Positions 41,136 to 49,168 of a stretch of 64,000 nt of DNA are shown one piece after another. The DNA is from a virus. Positions within the stretch are counted from its first letter, which is position 1. Every line of letters starts with the position of its first letter. A program made the position numbers and the translations under genes. The notes under the pieces are model-generated. The model was not told the origin of the DNA. It did not search any database and saw nothing but the letters and a program-made list of their open reading frames with translations. The stretch spans positions 18,686 to 82,685 of the IMG/VR virus record IMGVR_UViG_3300042486_001336, one strand, 5' to 3'.

Positions 41136-41138
41136 ATT

Positions 41139-41327
41139 ATGAATATTGTTATTGTAATTTTATTGGTCATTCATACTGCTTTGTGTATGATTGCTGGTTT
41201 TTGGATGGGTGTTAATAAAACACATCGTGAAGCATATGAAAATGGTCATATGACTATTGAGCGTGTAGGTGATAAAAGAAATTATCGCTGGATCGAGACT
41301 CATAAAATAGGATATGACTATGAATGA
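41139..41327 (+). CDS. small membrane protein
   Basis: 62 aa; residues 3-24 are hydrophobic (IVIVILLVIHTALCMIAGFW), the rest soluble. Function unknown. Confidence 0.6.
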   Translation: MNIVIVILLVIHTALCMIAGFWMGVNKTHREAYENGHMTIERVGDKRNYRWIETHKIGYDYE

Positions 41328-41409
41328 TTTAACCATAGTACTCTATTGTATTCTCATGACTTCACTTGCAATTGGCACACTTATAATTTTTGAAAAATAC
41401 GACAAATGA
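41320..41409 (+). CDS. 29-aa membrane micropeptide
   Basis: MNDLTIVLYCILMTSLAIGT and nine more residues; overlaps the previous stop by 8 nt and the guaC start by 4 nt (ATGA), so coupling supports translation. Confidence 0.5.
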   Translation: MNDLTIVLYCILMTSLAIGTLIIFEKYDK

Positions 41410-42359
41410 AAACTGCATATCAATATAAAGACATATGTTTGCTGCCTCGCTATAGTAGCCTAAAGACTCGTCAAAGAGCTGAAGTTTCTACAGTATTTTT
41501 AGGATCACAATTTAAATTGCCAGTTGTGCCTTCGAATATGGTATGTGTCATAAACGAATCACATGCAAAATGGCTGAGTGAGCATGGCTATTTCTATGTC
41601 ATGCATCGTTTCGGTGTCGATAACCTTGAATTTGTTCGCGCTGCCCAAGGTTGGAAAACAGTCAGCATCAGCGTAGGTGTGCAAGAAGTTGACAAATATC
41701 TACTTGAGCAGATCGCAGCAGAAGATTTAAAGTTAGACTATGTCACAATCGACATTGCTCATGGTGATAGCATTCTTATGAAAGAGATGTTGAGTCATAT
41801 TTCTTCGCTGTCTCTTGATACAAAAATTATTGCCGGCAATGTCTGCACTCCCGAAGGCTATCGCAGGCTTGTTGAATGGGGGGCAGATGCTGTAAAAGTT
41901 GGTATTGGCGGTGGAGGTGTGTGCAGCACAAAAAACAAAACTGGCTTTACTTTTCCAATGTATAGTTGTATCACACTCATTGATCGTGTGCGAGAACTCG
42001 ATGATCCACCAATAATTGCAGATGGCGGAGTTCGTGAGCATGCCGACATTGTAAAATCAATTCACGCCGGAGCAGAGATGGTTATGGTTGGTGGTCTATT
42101 TAGTCGATGTATTGATTCACCGGCTGAAATGATTGACGGTCAAAAAGTTTATTTTGGAAGTGCTTCTCAATACAACAAGGGTGAATATCGAAACGTTGAA
42201 GGAGTTAAGCGTGCACTAGATCTTGACACAATGACCTATGCAGAAAAATTGCTCGAGATAGAACAGGACCTTCAAAGTGCGGTTTCTTACTCCGGTGGAA
42301 GAAACTTACTTGATATCCCGAGCGTAGAATCAATGCTCGTTACAAGTTGGGAGGCATAA
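41406..42359 (+). CDS. guaC: GMP reductase (IMPDH/GMPR family)
   Basis: 317 aa. NADPH-dependent GMP to IMP conversion. KVGIGGGGVCSTKNKTG carries the catalytic Cys loop; PIIADGGVREHADIVKSIHAGAEMVMVGG is the phosphate-binding motif; no CBS domains. It fits purine salvage from degraded host nucleic acid alongside ribonucleotide reductase. IMP dehydrogenase is less likely because of the length and the GxCSTK loop context. Confidence 0.85.
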   Translation: MKTAYQYKDICLLPRYSSLKTRQRAEVSTVFLGSQFKLPVVPSNMVCVINESHAKWLSEHGYFYVMHRFGVDNLEFVRAAQGWKTVSISVGVQEVDKYLLEQIAAEDLKLDYVTIDIAHGDSILMKEMLSHISSLSLDTKIIAGNVCTPEGYRRLVEWGADAVKVGIGGGGVCSTKNKTGFTFPMYSCITLIDRVRELDDPPIIADGGVREHADIVKSIHAGAEMVMVGGLFSRCIDSPAEMIDGQKVYFGSASQYNKGEYRNVEGVKRALDLDTMTYAEKLLEIEQDLQSAVSYSGGRNLLDIPSVESMLVTSWEA

Positions 42360-42381
42360 ATTTGAAGGAGACCTTTATTAG

Positions 42382-42630
42382 ATGAAAAATGAAAAATGTT
42401 GGGAATGCAATGGCACACTGCAGCGGGTGTTCGTCACCGAAACTTATGATGAACATGTTCTTGGTAGCATTACCATTAAAGACATTCCTATTCTTCGTTG
42501 CTGTTCATGCGGTGCCGAAGTAATCGGTGCAGATGGCAGCGCGTATATCGATGACACCATCGAAAGAGAATACAAGAAGCGAGGACTGCAACGTCAATAC
42601 AGAACGTGGACCGAAACTGTAGTAGAATAA
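42382..42630 (+). CDS. small YgiT-type zinc-finger protein
   Basis: 82 aa with CWEC near residue 6 and CCSCGAEVIG near residue 38, as in MqsA/YgiT N-terminal zinc fingers. Preceded by GAAGGAG about 15 nt upstream, one of the few possible Shine-Dalgarno sites. Role unknown. Confidence 0.65.
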   Translation: MKNEKCWECNGTLQRVFVTETYDEHVLGSITIKDIPILRCCSCGAEVIGADGSAYIDDTIEREYKKRGLQRQYRTWTETVVE

Positions 42631-42634
42631 ACTT

Positions 42635-42835
42635 ATGAAAGAACTATATAGAATAGTAGAACGTATAGACGTTCCAACTGCTAGAACATACTATGCAATT
42701 CAAGAGAAGTTTCTTTGGTTTTGGATCACAGATTTTAGTTATGGAATTTGGGCAACAGCAGAAGCCGCAGAAGATATGGTTATAAAACTGATGAAAAACC
42801 CAAACAGAATAGTAAAAACATTTTCTTATGAGTGA
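42635..42835 (+). CDS. small YRIV-family protein
   Basis: 66 aa. YRIVERIDVPTARTYYAIQEKF...GIWATAEAAEDMVIKLMKNPNR is about 70% identical to the 55669 protein and distantly like those at 44082 and 54857. Family function unknown. Confidence 0.65.
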   Translation: MKELYRIVERIDVPTARTYYAIQEKFLWFWITDFSYGIWATAEAAEDMVIKLMKNPNRIVKTFSYE

Positions 42836-43025
42836 AGATATAAAATACGAAGTGCTTTGGCTAAACAAAAATAAAGTGTTTAAAAATGCAATCTTTTTTG
42901 ATCAGGACATTGCTTTAGATTTTTACGTTGAGAAACTAAAAATGGGAACAAAACCACAGATTAAACAGCATGTAACCGTTACAACGATACTACAATGCGC
43001 AGTCAATAAAATAGATCATGAGTAA
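42828..43025 (+). CDS. small protein, paralogue of the 56178 gene
   Basis: 65 aa (KYEVLWLNKNKVFKNAIFFD...DFYVEKLKMGTKPQI), aligning with the 56178 protein (KYILTWTFDSERKEQEFDD...DWYETKLETGKNPSL). Overlaps its neighbours by 8 nt on each side. Confidence 0.6.
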   Translation: MSEDIKYEVLWLNKNKVFKNAIFFDQDIALDFYVEKLKMGTKPQIKQHVTVTTILQCAVNKIDHE

Positions 43026-43521
43026 TACACCGGACACAGATGCAAATCAAATCTTTCTAGGATTCAATCCAGATGAAGGTGACTATTTTGTGCCAGCAAC
43101 AGTTGCTCGTAAGCTAGAACAGCAACGCGATGAAGCAGTCAACAACTATGAAACTGCTGTGCTACGAGAGCATCGTATGCAGGAGCAACTTGATACGCTT
43201 AAAGAATCAATTCTGGATTTGTCTCATCCCAATATGCAATTGCTGTTAGAAGAACGCAATGAGGTATGCAATCAACGGGATGCAGCATTTGAACGTTATA
43301 ATGAAGCAGTTAAACTTTACAATGCCGCAGTAATTGGCGCGAAGTTGATTGATAAGGATCTAAAGAAAGCAAAGAAAGATCTAAAGAAAGCAGAGAGTGA
43401 ACGTGATAAGCTGGCGAAGGGTTTGAAAGACCTTATCAATTATGCAAACAGTTTCAAACCGTTCTTTAATCGCTATCAGAAAAGGCAAACTGCCGATACA
43501 AAAGGAGGCGATCATGAGTGA
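43018..43521 (+). CDS. coiled-coil protein of the MSxTPxTD type
   Basis: 167 aa. Starts MSNTPDTDANQ, then VARKLEQQRDEAV and a long coiled coil with LDLSHPNMQLLLEERNEV; shares this block with the 55266 protein. MSDTPxTDA proteins with coiled coils are common, uncharacterised phage products. Confidence 0.65.
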   Translation: MSNTPDTDANQIFLGFNPDEGDYFVPATVARKLEQQRDEAVNNYETAVLREHRMQEQLDTLKESILDLSHPNMQLLLEERNEVCNQRDAAFERYNEAVKLYNAAVIGAKLIDKDLKKAKKDLKKAESERDKLAKGLKDLINYANSFKPFFNRYQKRQTADTKGGDHE

Positions 43522-43870
43522 AACACTAGAAACAGACGCCCTATGGGATGCGCAAATTATGTCAGACACCCCATATCATGAAGCATGGGAAGAGATGTCA
43601 GAACATGCATGCAAACTAGAACGCGAGCGCGACAATGCAATCGCAGAAGCGACCAATGCAGTCAATGATATTATCAGTGTGCGATGGAAACTAAAGCAAG
43701 CAAAAGAAACTACTGAGCGCTATCGACTTGATGCTAATCGTCTTGAAGCAGAGGTTATGATACTAAAGGAAAAACTCAAAGAGTATGATGATACATTAAC
43801 CGTTTGCACCGATAACTTTTCATGCAAGACATTTGTGCCGCAAAAGTGGGAACTGCCGCCCTATCAATGA
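43514..43870 (+). CDS. coiled-coil protein of the MSxTxETD type
   Basis: 118 aa from 43514, chosen for the AGGAGG six bases upstream. MSETLETDALWDAQIMSDTPYHEAWEEM then a coiled coil with ACKLERERDNAIAEA. Related to 43018 and 55266. Overlaps the previous gene by 8 nt. Confidence 0.65.
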   Translation: MSETLETDALWDAQIMSDTPYHEAWEEMSEHACKLERERDNAIAEATNAVNDIISVRWKLKQAKETTERYRLDANRLEAEVMILKEKLKEYDDTLTVCTDNFSCKTFVPQKWELPPYQ

Positions 43871-43948
43871 GCTAAGCAGTGACCTTAACTGTTTACTGCA
43901 TAACAAACTTTCACTGCACAGTAAAAACGATCAACCCTAGTAAAAATC

Positions 43949-44077
43949 ATGAGCAGCTCAGCAAAAAGTAAAGGTAGCGTGCCAACCGTTCAATGGTGGA
44001 AACATCTTCGAAAATATTGGAAGCGCGTTTAAAACAAGCGTGTACGCGCTGATGGGAAAAAACAAACACAAGAATAA
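43949..44077 (+). pseudogene. nonsense-interrupted copy of the 45229 small basic gene
   Basis: MSSSAKSKGSVPTVQWWKHL... ends at a TAA (44030-44032) where the intact paralogue at 45229 has CAA (Gln). Beyond it, the same frame continues NKRVRADGKKQTQE to a TAA at 44075. Either a truncated functional 27-aa protein or a pseudogene; readthrough is possible but unproven. Confidence 0.65.
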
Positions 44078-44081
44078 ACTT

Positions 44082-44348
44082 ATGCCAAAATACAGAATCG
44101 TAAGAGACTATCGCGACAGAAACACAAAACTGTCACATGAAAAATACTATATTCAACGCAAGTCGTTATGGATGTGGAATGACATTGACCCATTTGACGT
44201 CGACTCGAGTTTTTACAGAAGCGGTAAAAGATGGGACACGTTTGAAGAGGCACTCGAGGTATACACGAAGATCGAAGAGATTGAGGCTCTCAAGTGTCGC
44301 GGATTAGAGGTTGTGTGGCCAAAACCACGCCCAGAATGGCCTTGCTGA
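44082..44348 (+). CDS. small YRIV-family protein
   Basis: 88 aa from 44082 (MPKYRIVRDYRDRNTKLSHE), after the readthrough frame's stop. KYYIQRKSLWMW matches the YYxIQxKxxxFW core of the family. Function unknown. A terminator-promoter cassette follows. Confidence 0.6.
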   Translation: MPKYRIVRDYRDRNTKLSHEKYYIQRKSLWMWNDIDPFDVDSSFYRSGKRWDTFEEALEVYTKIEEIEALKCRGLEVVWPKPRPEWPC

Positions 44349-44349
44349 G

Positions 44350-44458
44350 GTCATTTTCTCTATACGGGGACACCGTCCGGGACCTTTTTTCACTTTTATG
44401 AAAAAAGTTGTGTACTTTTGTCGCGGTTTATGCTATAATAACCATGTAAGCAACAATT
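44350..44458 (+). promoter_or_regulatory. terminator-promoter-leader cassette, copy 4
   Basis: TTCTCTATACGGGG, GGAC-ACC-GTCC hairpin with T-run, CTTTTTTCA palindrome region, TGTACT (44411-44416), 17 nt, TATAAT (44434-44439), CATGTAAGCAACAATTCGATACC. Confidence 0.82.
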
Positions 44459-44467
44459 CGATACCAA

Positions 44468-44719
44468 ATGAAACTGATTAAAACAGCACCGCAACAAGAA
44501 GCAACCTACAAGGTAGGAGACGAAATCGTCCTCCAATATTCGATGTTCGACGGTCGTACCTCTGAATGCAAGCGCAAATCCATGACAGTCACCAAAGTCA
44601 ACAAAATCACCCTCATCGCTGAAGACAAATTTGGCAACTGGCTCAGACTTGACCCTCGCGAAGACGAAATCACCACTCGTGCTCAACTCATCAAAGAGTT
44701 GAACGACTCGATCGACTAA
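44468..44719 (+). CDS. small early-type protein
   Basis: 83 aa (YKVGDEIVLQYSMFDGRTSE...), likely an SH3-like beta barrel. First gene of cassette 4. Function unknown. Confidence 0.65.
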   Translation: MKLIKTAPQQEATYKVGDEIVLQYSMFDGRTSECKRKSMTVTKVNKITLIAEDKFGNWLRLDPREDEITTRAQLIKELNDSID

Positions 44720-44754
44720 GAAACTAACCACGTAAGCAACAAACCACACCACCT

Positions 44755-45057
44755 ATGAAAACAGCATCGCTCAGCGTACAAGACATCAATACAGCCATCA
44801 TCTCTGGAGGCTTTGCAAATGATGATCTCAATAGCATAATCCAAGCCATCACCTTTGCCCGCACTCGCCTTGCTCAAAAGACCAAAGCTTCTCTTCATAT
44901 CGGCGACAATGTTCAATTTACAAACCCACGAAGTGGAGGTGCGACCACTGGACATGTTGTCAAGATTGCCGTTAAGTTTGTCACGGTTCAAACTAGTGGC
45001 GGTCGATGGAAAGTTCCGGCGAGCATGTTGTCTAAAATCGATGCAGTTCTTAAATAA
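44755..45057 (+). CDS. conserved small phage protein
   Basis: 100 aa. IGDNVQFTNPRSGGATTGHVVKIAVKFVTVQT...WKVPASML resembles a small SH3-like family found in many T4-like phages. A GTAAGCAACAAA leader copy without promoter lies 25 nt upstream. Confidence 0.65.
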   Translation: MKTASLSVQDINTAIISGGFANDDLNSIIQAITFARTRLAQKTKASLHIGDNVQFTNPRSGGATTGHVVKIAVKFVTVQTSGGRWKVPASMLSKIDAVLK

Positions 45058-45083
45058 ATCTAACCATTACACTCGATAAATCT

Positions 45084-45227
45084 ATGAAAGAAGACAAACA
45101 AAAGCTGTTTGAAGAGAGCTTCAAGCTCTTCGAAAAATGTTGTGATATTGTTGATAAGGTCCTGGAAGAGAGACGCGCAGGTGCTTATGATGAGCAAATG
45201 AAAATAGTTCGTAAGGAACTCCGATAG
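45084..45227 (+). CDS. 47-aa helical protein
   Basis: MKEDKQKLFEESFKLFEKCC...; ends with TAG one base before the next ATG. Charged helix; function unknown. Confidence 0.5.
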   Translation: MKEDKQKLFEESFKLFEKCCDIVDKVLEERRAGAYDEQMKIVRKELR

Positions 45228-45228
45228 T

Positions 45229-45363
45229 ATGAGCAGTTCAGCAAAGAGTAAAGGCGGTGTCAAGACCGTTCAATGGTGGAAGCATCTACGCAAGTACTGG
45301 AGCCGTGTGCAAAATAAGCGTGTACGTAAGGATGGTAAGAAGGAAATACGGAAGGAACTCTGA
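45229..45363 (+). CDS. 44-aa basic protein
   Basis: MSSSAKSKGGVKTVQWWKHL... very basic; intact paralogue of the interrupted frame at 43949. Follows an AAGGAACTCCGATA element. Possibly nucleic-acid-binding. Confidence 0.55.
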   Translation: MSSSAKSKGGVKTVQWWKHLRKYWSRVQNKRVRKDGKKEIRKEL

Positions 45364-45374
45364 TACAATAAGGT

Positions 45375-45584
45375 ATGACCAACGAATACATCACAGCTAC
45401 ACTGAATATCACAATTGAAGGCGGCGACCGCTTCACTACTGGCTTTAATGTTCTTTTAGTAATGCTGATAGATAGATCAATCCAAGAGATTGTAGATGAT
45501 TACTATGTTGGATCTGACTATACGTTCCATAATGAGATTTCACGAAAGATTGTGAAGGTGGAAATCCTAGAGATTAAGAAATAA
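45375..45584 (+). CDS. small protein of unknown function
   Basis: 69 aa (MTNEYITATLNITIEGGDRF...). Preceded by AAGGAACTCTGATACAATA, a spacer element also seen before 55982 and 56389. Confidence 0.55.
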   Translation: MTNEYITATLNITIEGGDRFTTGFNVLLVMLIDRSIQEIVDDYYVGSDYTFHNEISRKIVKVEILEIKK

Positions 45585-45595
45585 GAAACTCAAAT

Positions 45596-45832
45596 ATGAT
45601 TAGTGTACTAGCAAATCTTTTAAGAGAATGGGACGGCTCTTATAAGCCAGAAAAAATTTGTATCTATAAAGAAGGCAAAGAGATGGTTTTTGATGCAGAA
45701 GAATGGAATCACCTGTGTGATGTGTTAGCAGGAAAATACAACAAAGCGGCATCATCAATCCCAGAAGGTTGTTATACACCCGACTCTATATCAGTATGGA
45801 GCAAAGAATGGGTTGGAGGACAACTAACGTAA
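45596..45832 (+). CDS. small protein of unknown function
   Basis: 78 aa (MISVLANLLREWDGSYKPEK...). No domain recognised. Confidence 0.55.
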   Translation: MISVLANLLREWDGSYKPEKICIYKEGKEMVFDAEEWNHLCDVLAGKYNKAASSIPEGCYTPDSISVWSKEWVGGQLT

Positions 45833-45886
45833 AATTACTATAAAAAATCTATAAATGACTATAGAACCACGATAAATACAAAATAT

Positions 45887-46216
45887 ATGATGACAACAAT
45901 AACTACAATATTAGCATATACCCTTAGTCTTGGCGCGATTTGCAGCCTGTTTTACGTTGCATGCCGACTCTTCTCTGAGTATATTGCGATGCGTAAACTG
46001 AAGCCGCTTAAAATGCCAACACCAGTAGAAGTGCCCGTTGTAAAAAACCAAACTGCACCAAAAAAGAAAGCGGTATATAAAAATCCTGCAAAAAAACAGC
46101 CAACTATAAAGCAAGCTGCTGCAGATGCTGCTAAAAAAGCAGCGACAAAAAAGCAACCAGTCAAGGGAGCAAATAAAAAGACAGCAATTCGTAAGAAACC
46201 GCAAACCAAGGTTTGA
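45887..46216 (+). CDS. membrane protein with lysine-rich H1-like tail
   Basis: 109 aa. N-terminal membrane helix (ILAYTLSLGAICSLFYVACRLF), then a Pro/Lys/Ala-rich tail (APKKKAVYKNPAKKQPTIKQ...) like histone H1 C-termini. It could tether DNA to the membrane. A GATAAATA box lies 8 nt before the ATG. Confidence 0.6.
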   Translation: MMTTITTILAYTLSLGAICSLFYVACRLFSEYIAMRKLKPLKMPTPVEVPVVKNQTAPKKKAVYKNPAKKQPTIKQAAADAAKKAATKKQPVKGANKKTAIRKKPQTKV

Positions 46217-46217
46217 T

Positions 46218-46472
46218 ATGTCAGACGAAGTATTTGATTTTGGGTTTACTGCTGTTGCAGAAGATGAACTAGAGGTAGTTCGTGCAGCAAATGCAAAGGA
46301 AGATGAAGTGATTGAACTTCAGACTCGTCTTGATTCACTCTATAAATCTATCTTGCCTCTTGTCTCAAATCTAAAGAAAAACCCAGAAAAGGATTATATT
46401 TACTGGCCAAATCGGCTAGACAAGGTAAAAGCTTTTGAGGGCATCATCTCTAAAATATACAATGGGGCATGA
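46218..46472 (+). CDS. small conserved T4-group protein
   Basis: 84 aa from 46218. FDFGFTAVAEDELEV...LYKSILPLVSNLKKNPEKDYIYWPNRLDKV resembles a short T4-like family placed near late genes. One base after the previous stop. Function unknown. Confidence 0.65.
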   Translation: MSDEVFDFGFTAVAEDELEVVRAANAKEDEVIELQTRLDSLYKSILPLVSNLKKNPEKDYIYWPNRLDKVKAFEGIISKIYNGA

Positions 46473-46669
46473 AAGAGGGGACTCGAGAAGACACTATCGT
46501 AATAATTATGAAGTGGTCTGATGGGTCAAGCGCATGCTTTTTTCAAAGTGACAACGCGGCAATAAAAGAATATATAAAACAAAAGACTCTGAAAAATTCA
46601 GGGTTGCATCTAAAATATACAGTAAAAAAATATCTAAAAAGCGAATATGATAAACTAAACGGGTTTTAA
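46469..46669 (+). CDS. small protein of unknown function
   Basis: 66 aa, overlapping the previous stop by 4 nt. IIMKWSDGSSACFFQSDNAAI then a basic helix. A terminator follows. Confidence 0.6.
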   Translation: MKEGTREDTIVIIMKWSDGSSACFFQSDNAAIKEYIKQKTLKNSGLHLKYTVKKYLKSEYDKLNGF

Positions 46670-46699
46670 ACACCTGTTTAAGCATACATAAAATCAGAG

Positions 46700-46728
46700 A
46701 GGCATATCATTTTTTGATATGCCTTTTT
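46700..46728 (+). terminator. rho-independent terminator before lysis genes
   Basis: AGGCATATCA-TTTTT-TGATATGCCT followed by TTTTG. Confidence 0.9.
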
Positions 46729-46729
46729 G

Positions 46730-46737
46730 TATAAATA
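46730..46737 (+). promoter_or_regulatory. late promoter TATAAATA of the lysis cassette
   Basis: Starts two bases after the terminator stem; the first gene begins 49 nt downstream, so this late transcript keeps a leader. Confidence 0.7.
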
Positions 46738-46786
46738 CAACTAGTGAATGACTCTATATTATGCCTAATAACAAATACTAAAGCAT

Positions 46787-46975
46787 ATGGAACTACTCAT
46801 AAACTTCGTACAGACACAAAGCTGGTTTGGAATCGCAACCGCTGTTATTGCTCTTGCTAGTGCAATCGCTGCAGCAACTCCAACGCCTGCTCCTGGAACA
46901 GCCATTGCAAAGCTCTATGCAGTCATTGACTTTCTTGCATTAAACTTTGGCAAGGCTAAAGATAAAGGTGAATAA
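46787..46975 (+). CDS. putative holin
   Basis: 62 aa. One hydrophobic segment (WFGIATAVIALASAIAAA), a PTPAPG turn, a second amphipathic helix (LYAVIDFLALNFGKA) and a charged end. Placed immediately before spanin and amidase genes under a late promoter, which supports a holin role; sequence alone is not decisive. Confidence 0.65.
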   Translation: MELLINFVQTQSWFGIATAVIALASAIAAATPTPAPGTAIAKLYAVIDFLALNFGKAKDKGE

Positions 46976-47176
46976 ATGAACACACTGCTCATTGCCATTG
47001 CCGCTGCATGCAATGCCTATGCATCATGGGTGGCATGGCAACGAGAGTCTGAAATAGATCGAATCGAAGATGAAATTGATAAGCTTGCTGCCACTGGTGA
47101 TCCTGCTGCAAAGTTGCGGATTGAACGACTCGCAACGAGAAAAAAACGAAAGCTTGAACGCCTCGGCGCTCTATGA
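46976..47176 (+). CDS. putative inner-membrane spanin
   Basis: 66 aa. N-terminal membrane anchor (LLIAIAAACNAYASWVAW) then a charged coiled coil (EIDRIEDEIDKLAATGDPA...). A lipoprotein gene lies inside and beyond it in the +1 frame, the Rz/Rz1 layout. Confidence 0.7.
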   Translation: MNTLLIAIAAACNAYASWVAWQRESEIDRIEDEIDKLAATGDPAAKLRIERLATRKKRKLERLGAL

Positions 47177-47309
47177 TCCGGTGACAGTTACCCTCATTGA
47201 AGGAAAACAATACACCTTTGCTGAAGGAACACTCATTGGGCGTGGTCAAAAATTTCATAGCGACTATAGCTATCGCAGAGCAATAATTATAGGAAATTCT
47301 AATAAATAA
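47070..47309 (+). CDS. putative outer-membrane lipoprotein spanin
   Basis: 79 aa. MKLISLLPLVILLQSCGLND is a lipoprotein signal with lipobox LQSC. It starts within the inner spanin gene in another frame. Together they would link and fuse inner and outer membranes at lysis, implying a Gram-negative host. Confidence 0.7.
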   Translation: MKLISLLPLVILLQSCGLNDSQREKNESLNASALYDPVTVTLIEGKQYTFAEGTLIGRGQKFHSDYSYRRAIIIGNSNK

Positions 47310-47314
47310 AAGTT

Positions 47315-48079
47315 ATGTCATACGCAAACGTTGGTAAAGTTTGGACAGTAGAGTCATTTAAAGAATATCTAAGCACGCTTAAAAAGCCTGCATATGTAAA
47401 GAGCGTTACTATACACCACACAGGTGCACCTTCATTGGCGCAGCGCAAGAGTGGTCTGCTCGCTCAACATATCTTAAACATAAAGGCATATTACCAATCA
47501 CTCGGTTGGAATCGTGGACCGCATCTTTTTGTTGACGAGGATCAAATCTTTGGCATGACCCCACTGAATGTTCCTGGCATACATGCAGTTTCATTTAATC
47601 GTAACTCTATAGGCATCGAAATACTTGGAGACTATGACAGTGAAGATCCACTAACTGGTCGTGGATTAGCATGCATAAAAAATACAGCTGCAATTACAAA
47701 GGCGCTCTTCAATTGGCTAGACATGCCAGTTAATGAAAACACATTAAAGTTTCATCGCGATGACCCAAAGACAAGTAAAACCTGTCCTGGCAAAAAGGTT
47801 AAAAAGGATTGGTTCATCTCACTTGTACAAGGTAGTGAAGTTAAAACAGTTACTCCTGCTCCAATATTTGCTATAGCTGGAACAGAAGTACCACTCATTG
47901 ACTATGTGGTGCAGCACAAAGGCTATGATGCTAAAACAGCAACAAAGTTATTAAAGGTTAAAAATGGAATGACAACCTTTAATGGAACATGGATCGAAAG
48001 CGCACGTTATGACTCACAACGCGCAACCACACTTGCACTCAGCAGCGAATTAGACACAGACGTACCTAAAAAATCTTAA
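47315..48079 (+). CDS. N-acetylmuramoyl-L-alanine amidase endolysin
   Basis: 254 aa. Amidase_2/PGRP zinc amidase: SVTIHHTGAP (first His ligand), GIEILGDYD, and LKFHRDDPKTSKTCPGK (second His and Cys ligand). The C-terminal ~80 residues (YVVQHKGYDAKTATKLLKVKNG) may bind cell wall. No signal peptide, so release depends on the holin. Confidence 0.88.
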   Translation: MSYANVGKVWTVESFKEYLSTLKKPAYVKSVTIHHTGAPSLAQRKSGLLAQHILNIKAYYQSLGWNRGPHLFVDEDQIFGMTPLNVPGIHAVSFNRNSIGIEILGDYDSEDPLTGRGLACIKNTAAITKALFNWLDMPVNENTLKFHRDDPKTSKTCPGKKVKKDWFISLVQGSEVKTVTPAPIFAIAGTEVPLIDYVVQHKGYDAKTATKLLKVKNGMTTFNGTWIESARYDSQRATTLALSSELDTDVPKKS

Positions 48080-48141
48080 TTTTAATGGAGTGATGTATTA
48101 TACCATGGTAACACCAACAATAACAACACACAAATAAAATT

Positions 48142-48903
48142 ATGGCCACTGCCAAACGAGAAAAAAAGAAAAAAGCTACTGCTTCAAAACCTGATCTTTT
48201 CGCCGAGGACTCAACTAACATTGAGTCCTCGATTGCTTTAAATTTCTGCTTTAATTTTAAAGTCAAAAAGCCGTTTCACTTTAATGAGGCGCACAAGGCA
48301 TTTTATGACTGTATAAAGGCAGACGATACAAATATGGCATTTGTTGACGGTCCTGCAGGAAGCGCTAAAAGTTATATTGCTGTACTTGCCGCCTTGGAAC
48401 TCTTTAAGGACAAAAAGATTAAGCATATAAACTATATACGCAGCGTAATTGAAAGCGCGTCTCGTAGCATTGGTGCATTGCCTGGTGAGGTTGACGATAA
48501 GTTTTTACCATATGCAATGCCATGTCTAGAAAAAATACGCGAGATTACAGACGAGAGTACTTGTCTGCAACTTCGCAATGCAAATGTTGTGAGTGCCACT
48601 CCAGTAAATTTTGTACGCGGCCTTACATTCAATGATAGTGTTGTGATTGTCGACGAGGCACAAAACCTAACACGTTCAGAGCTTGTAACGATACTTACCC
48701 GTTTTGGTAAAAATACAAAATATGTAATCTGCGGAGATCTTAAGCAGTCAGATATTGGTAAACTTTCAGGCTATCCAGATGTTTATTCTCGATTTAACAA
48801 TACATCTGCTGTAGAAAATAACATACACACCTTTAAGTTTGGAGATAGTGAAATTGTACGCAGCAAGATATTACGCTATATTGTACAGGTGCTTGAAGCA
48901 TAA
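48142..48903 (+). CDS. phoH: PhoH-like ATPase
   Basis: 253 aa. Walker A VDGPAGSAKS, Walker B VVIVDEAQN and ICGDLKQSD match the PhoH family, frequent in aquatic phages. Function uncertain; possibly RNA or phosphate-stress related. The N-terminus is Lys-rich. No Shine-Dalgarno precedes it. Confidence 0.92.
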   Translation: MATAKREKKKKATASKPDLFAEDSTNIESSIALNFCFNFKVKKPFHFNEAHKAFYDCIKADDTNMAFVDGPAGSAKSYIAVLAALELFKDKKIKHINYIRSVIESASRSIGALPGEVDDKFLPYAMPCLEKIREITDESTCLQLRNANVVSATPVNFVRGLTFNDSVVIVDEAQNLTRSELVTILTRFGKNTKYVICGDLKQSDIGKLSGYPDVYSRFNNTSAVENNIHTFKFGDSEIVRSKILRYIVQVLEA

Positions 48904-48922
48904 AAAAATAAACTTTTTTCAC

Positions 48923-48988
48923 TTTTTTGGGGGTTTTCTATGGTTTTCTATATAGATAAATCTATGGTACATAGAAAACCCCAAAAAA
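48923..48988. terminator. long inverted repeat, probable two-way terminator
   Basis: TTTTTTGGGGGTTTTCTATG pairs with CATAGAAAACCCCAAAAAA (one bulged G) across 27 nt. U-runs lie on the distal side in both directions. The 180-nt region to 49100 also holds two ATAAATA boxes and the palindrome GTTCCGGAAC but no gene. Confidence 0.7.
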
Positions 48989-49121
48989 GACAAGCATAAA
49001 TAAGGACCTATCCAAACTATGCCCGAAGGTTCCGGAACGGATAAATAGTGTTGAGTTAATGCCAGATTAGACATTTTTCTTATTTTGTCGAGAATTTTAT
49101 GCACTTTTGTGAAAAAGGTTG

Positions 49122-49162
49122 TGTACAAATCGTGAGTTTTGTGGTATAATAGTCATGTAAGC
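49122..49162 (+). promoter_or_regulatory. early-type promoter with GTAAGCAACAA leader
   Basis: TGTACA (49122-49127), 17 nt, TATAAT (49145-49150), GTCATGTAAGCAACAAT. It lacks the GC terminator part of the full cassette. Confidence 0.78.
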
Positions 49163-49168
49163 AACAAT

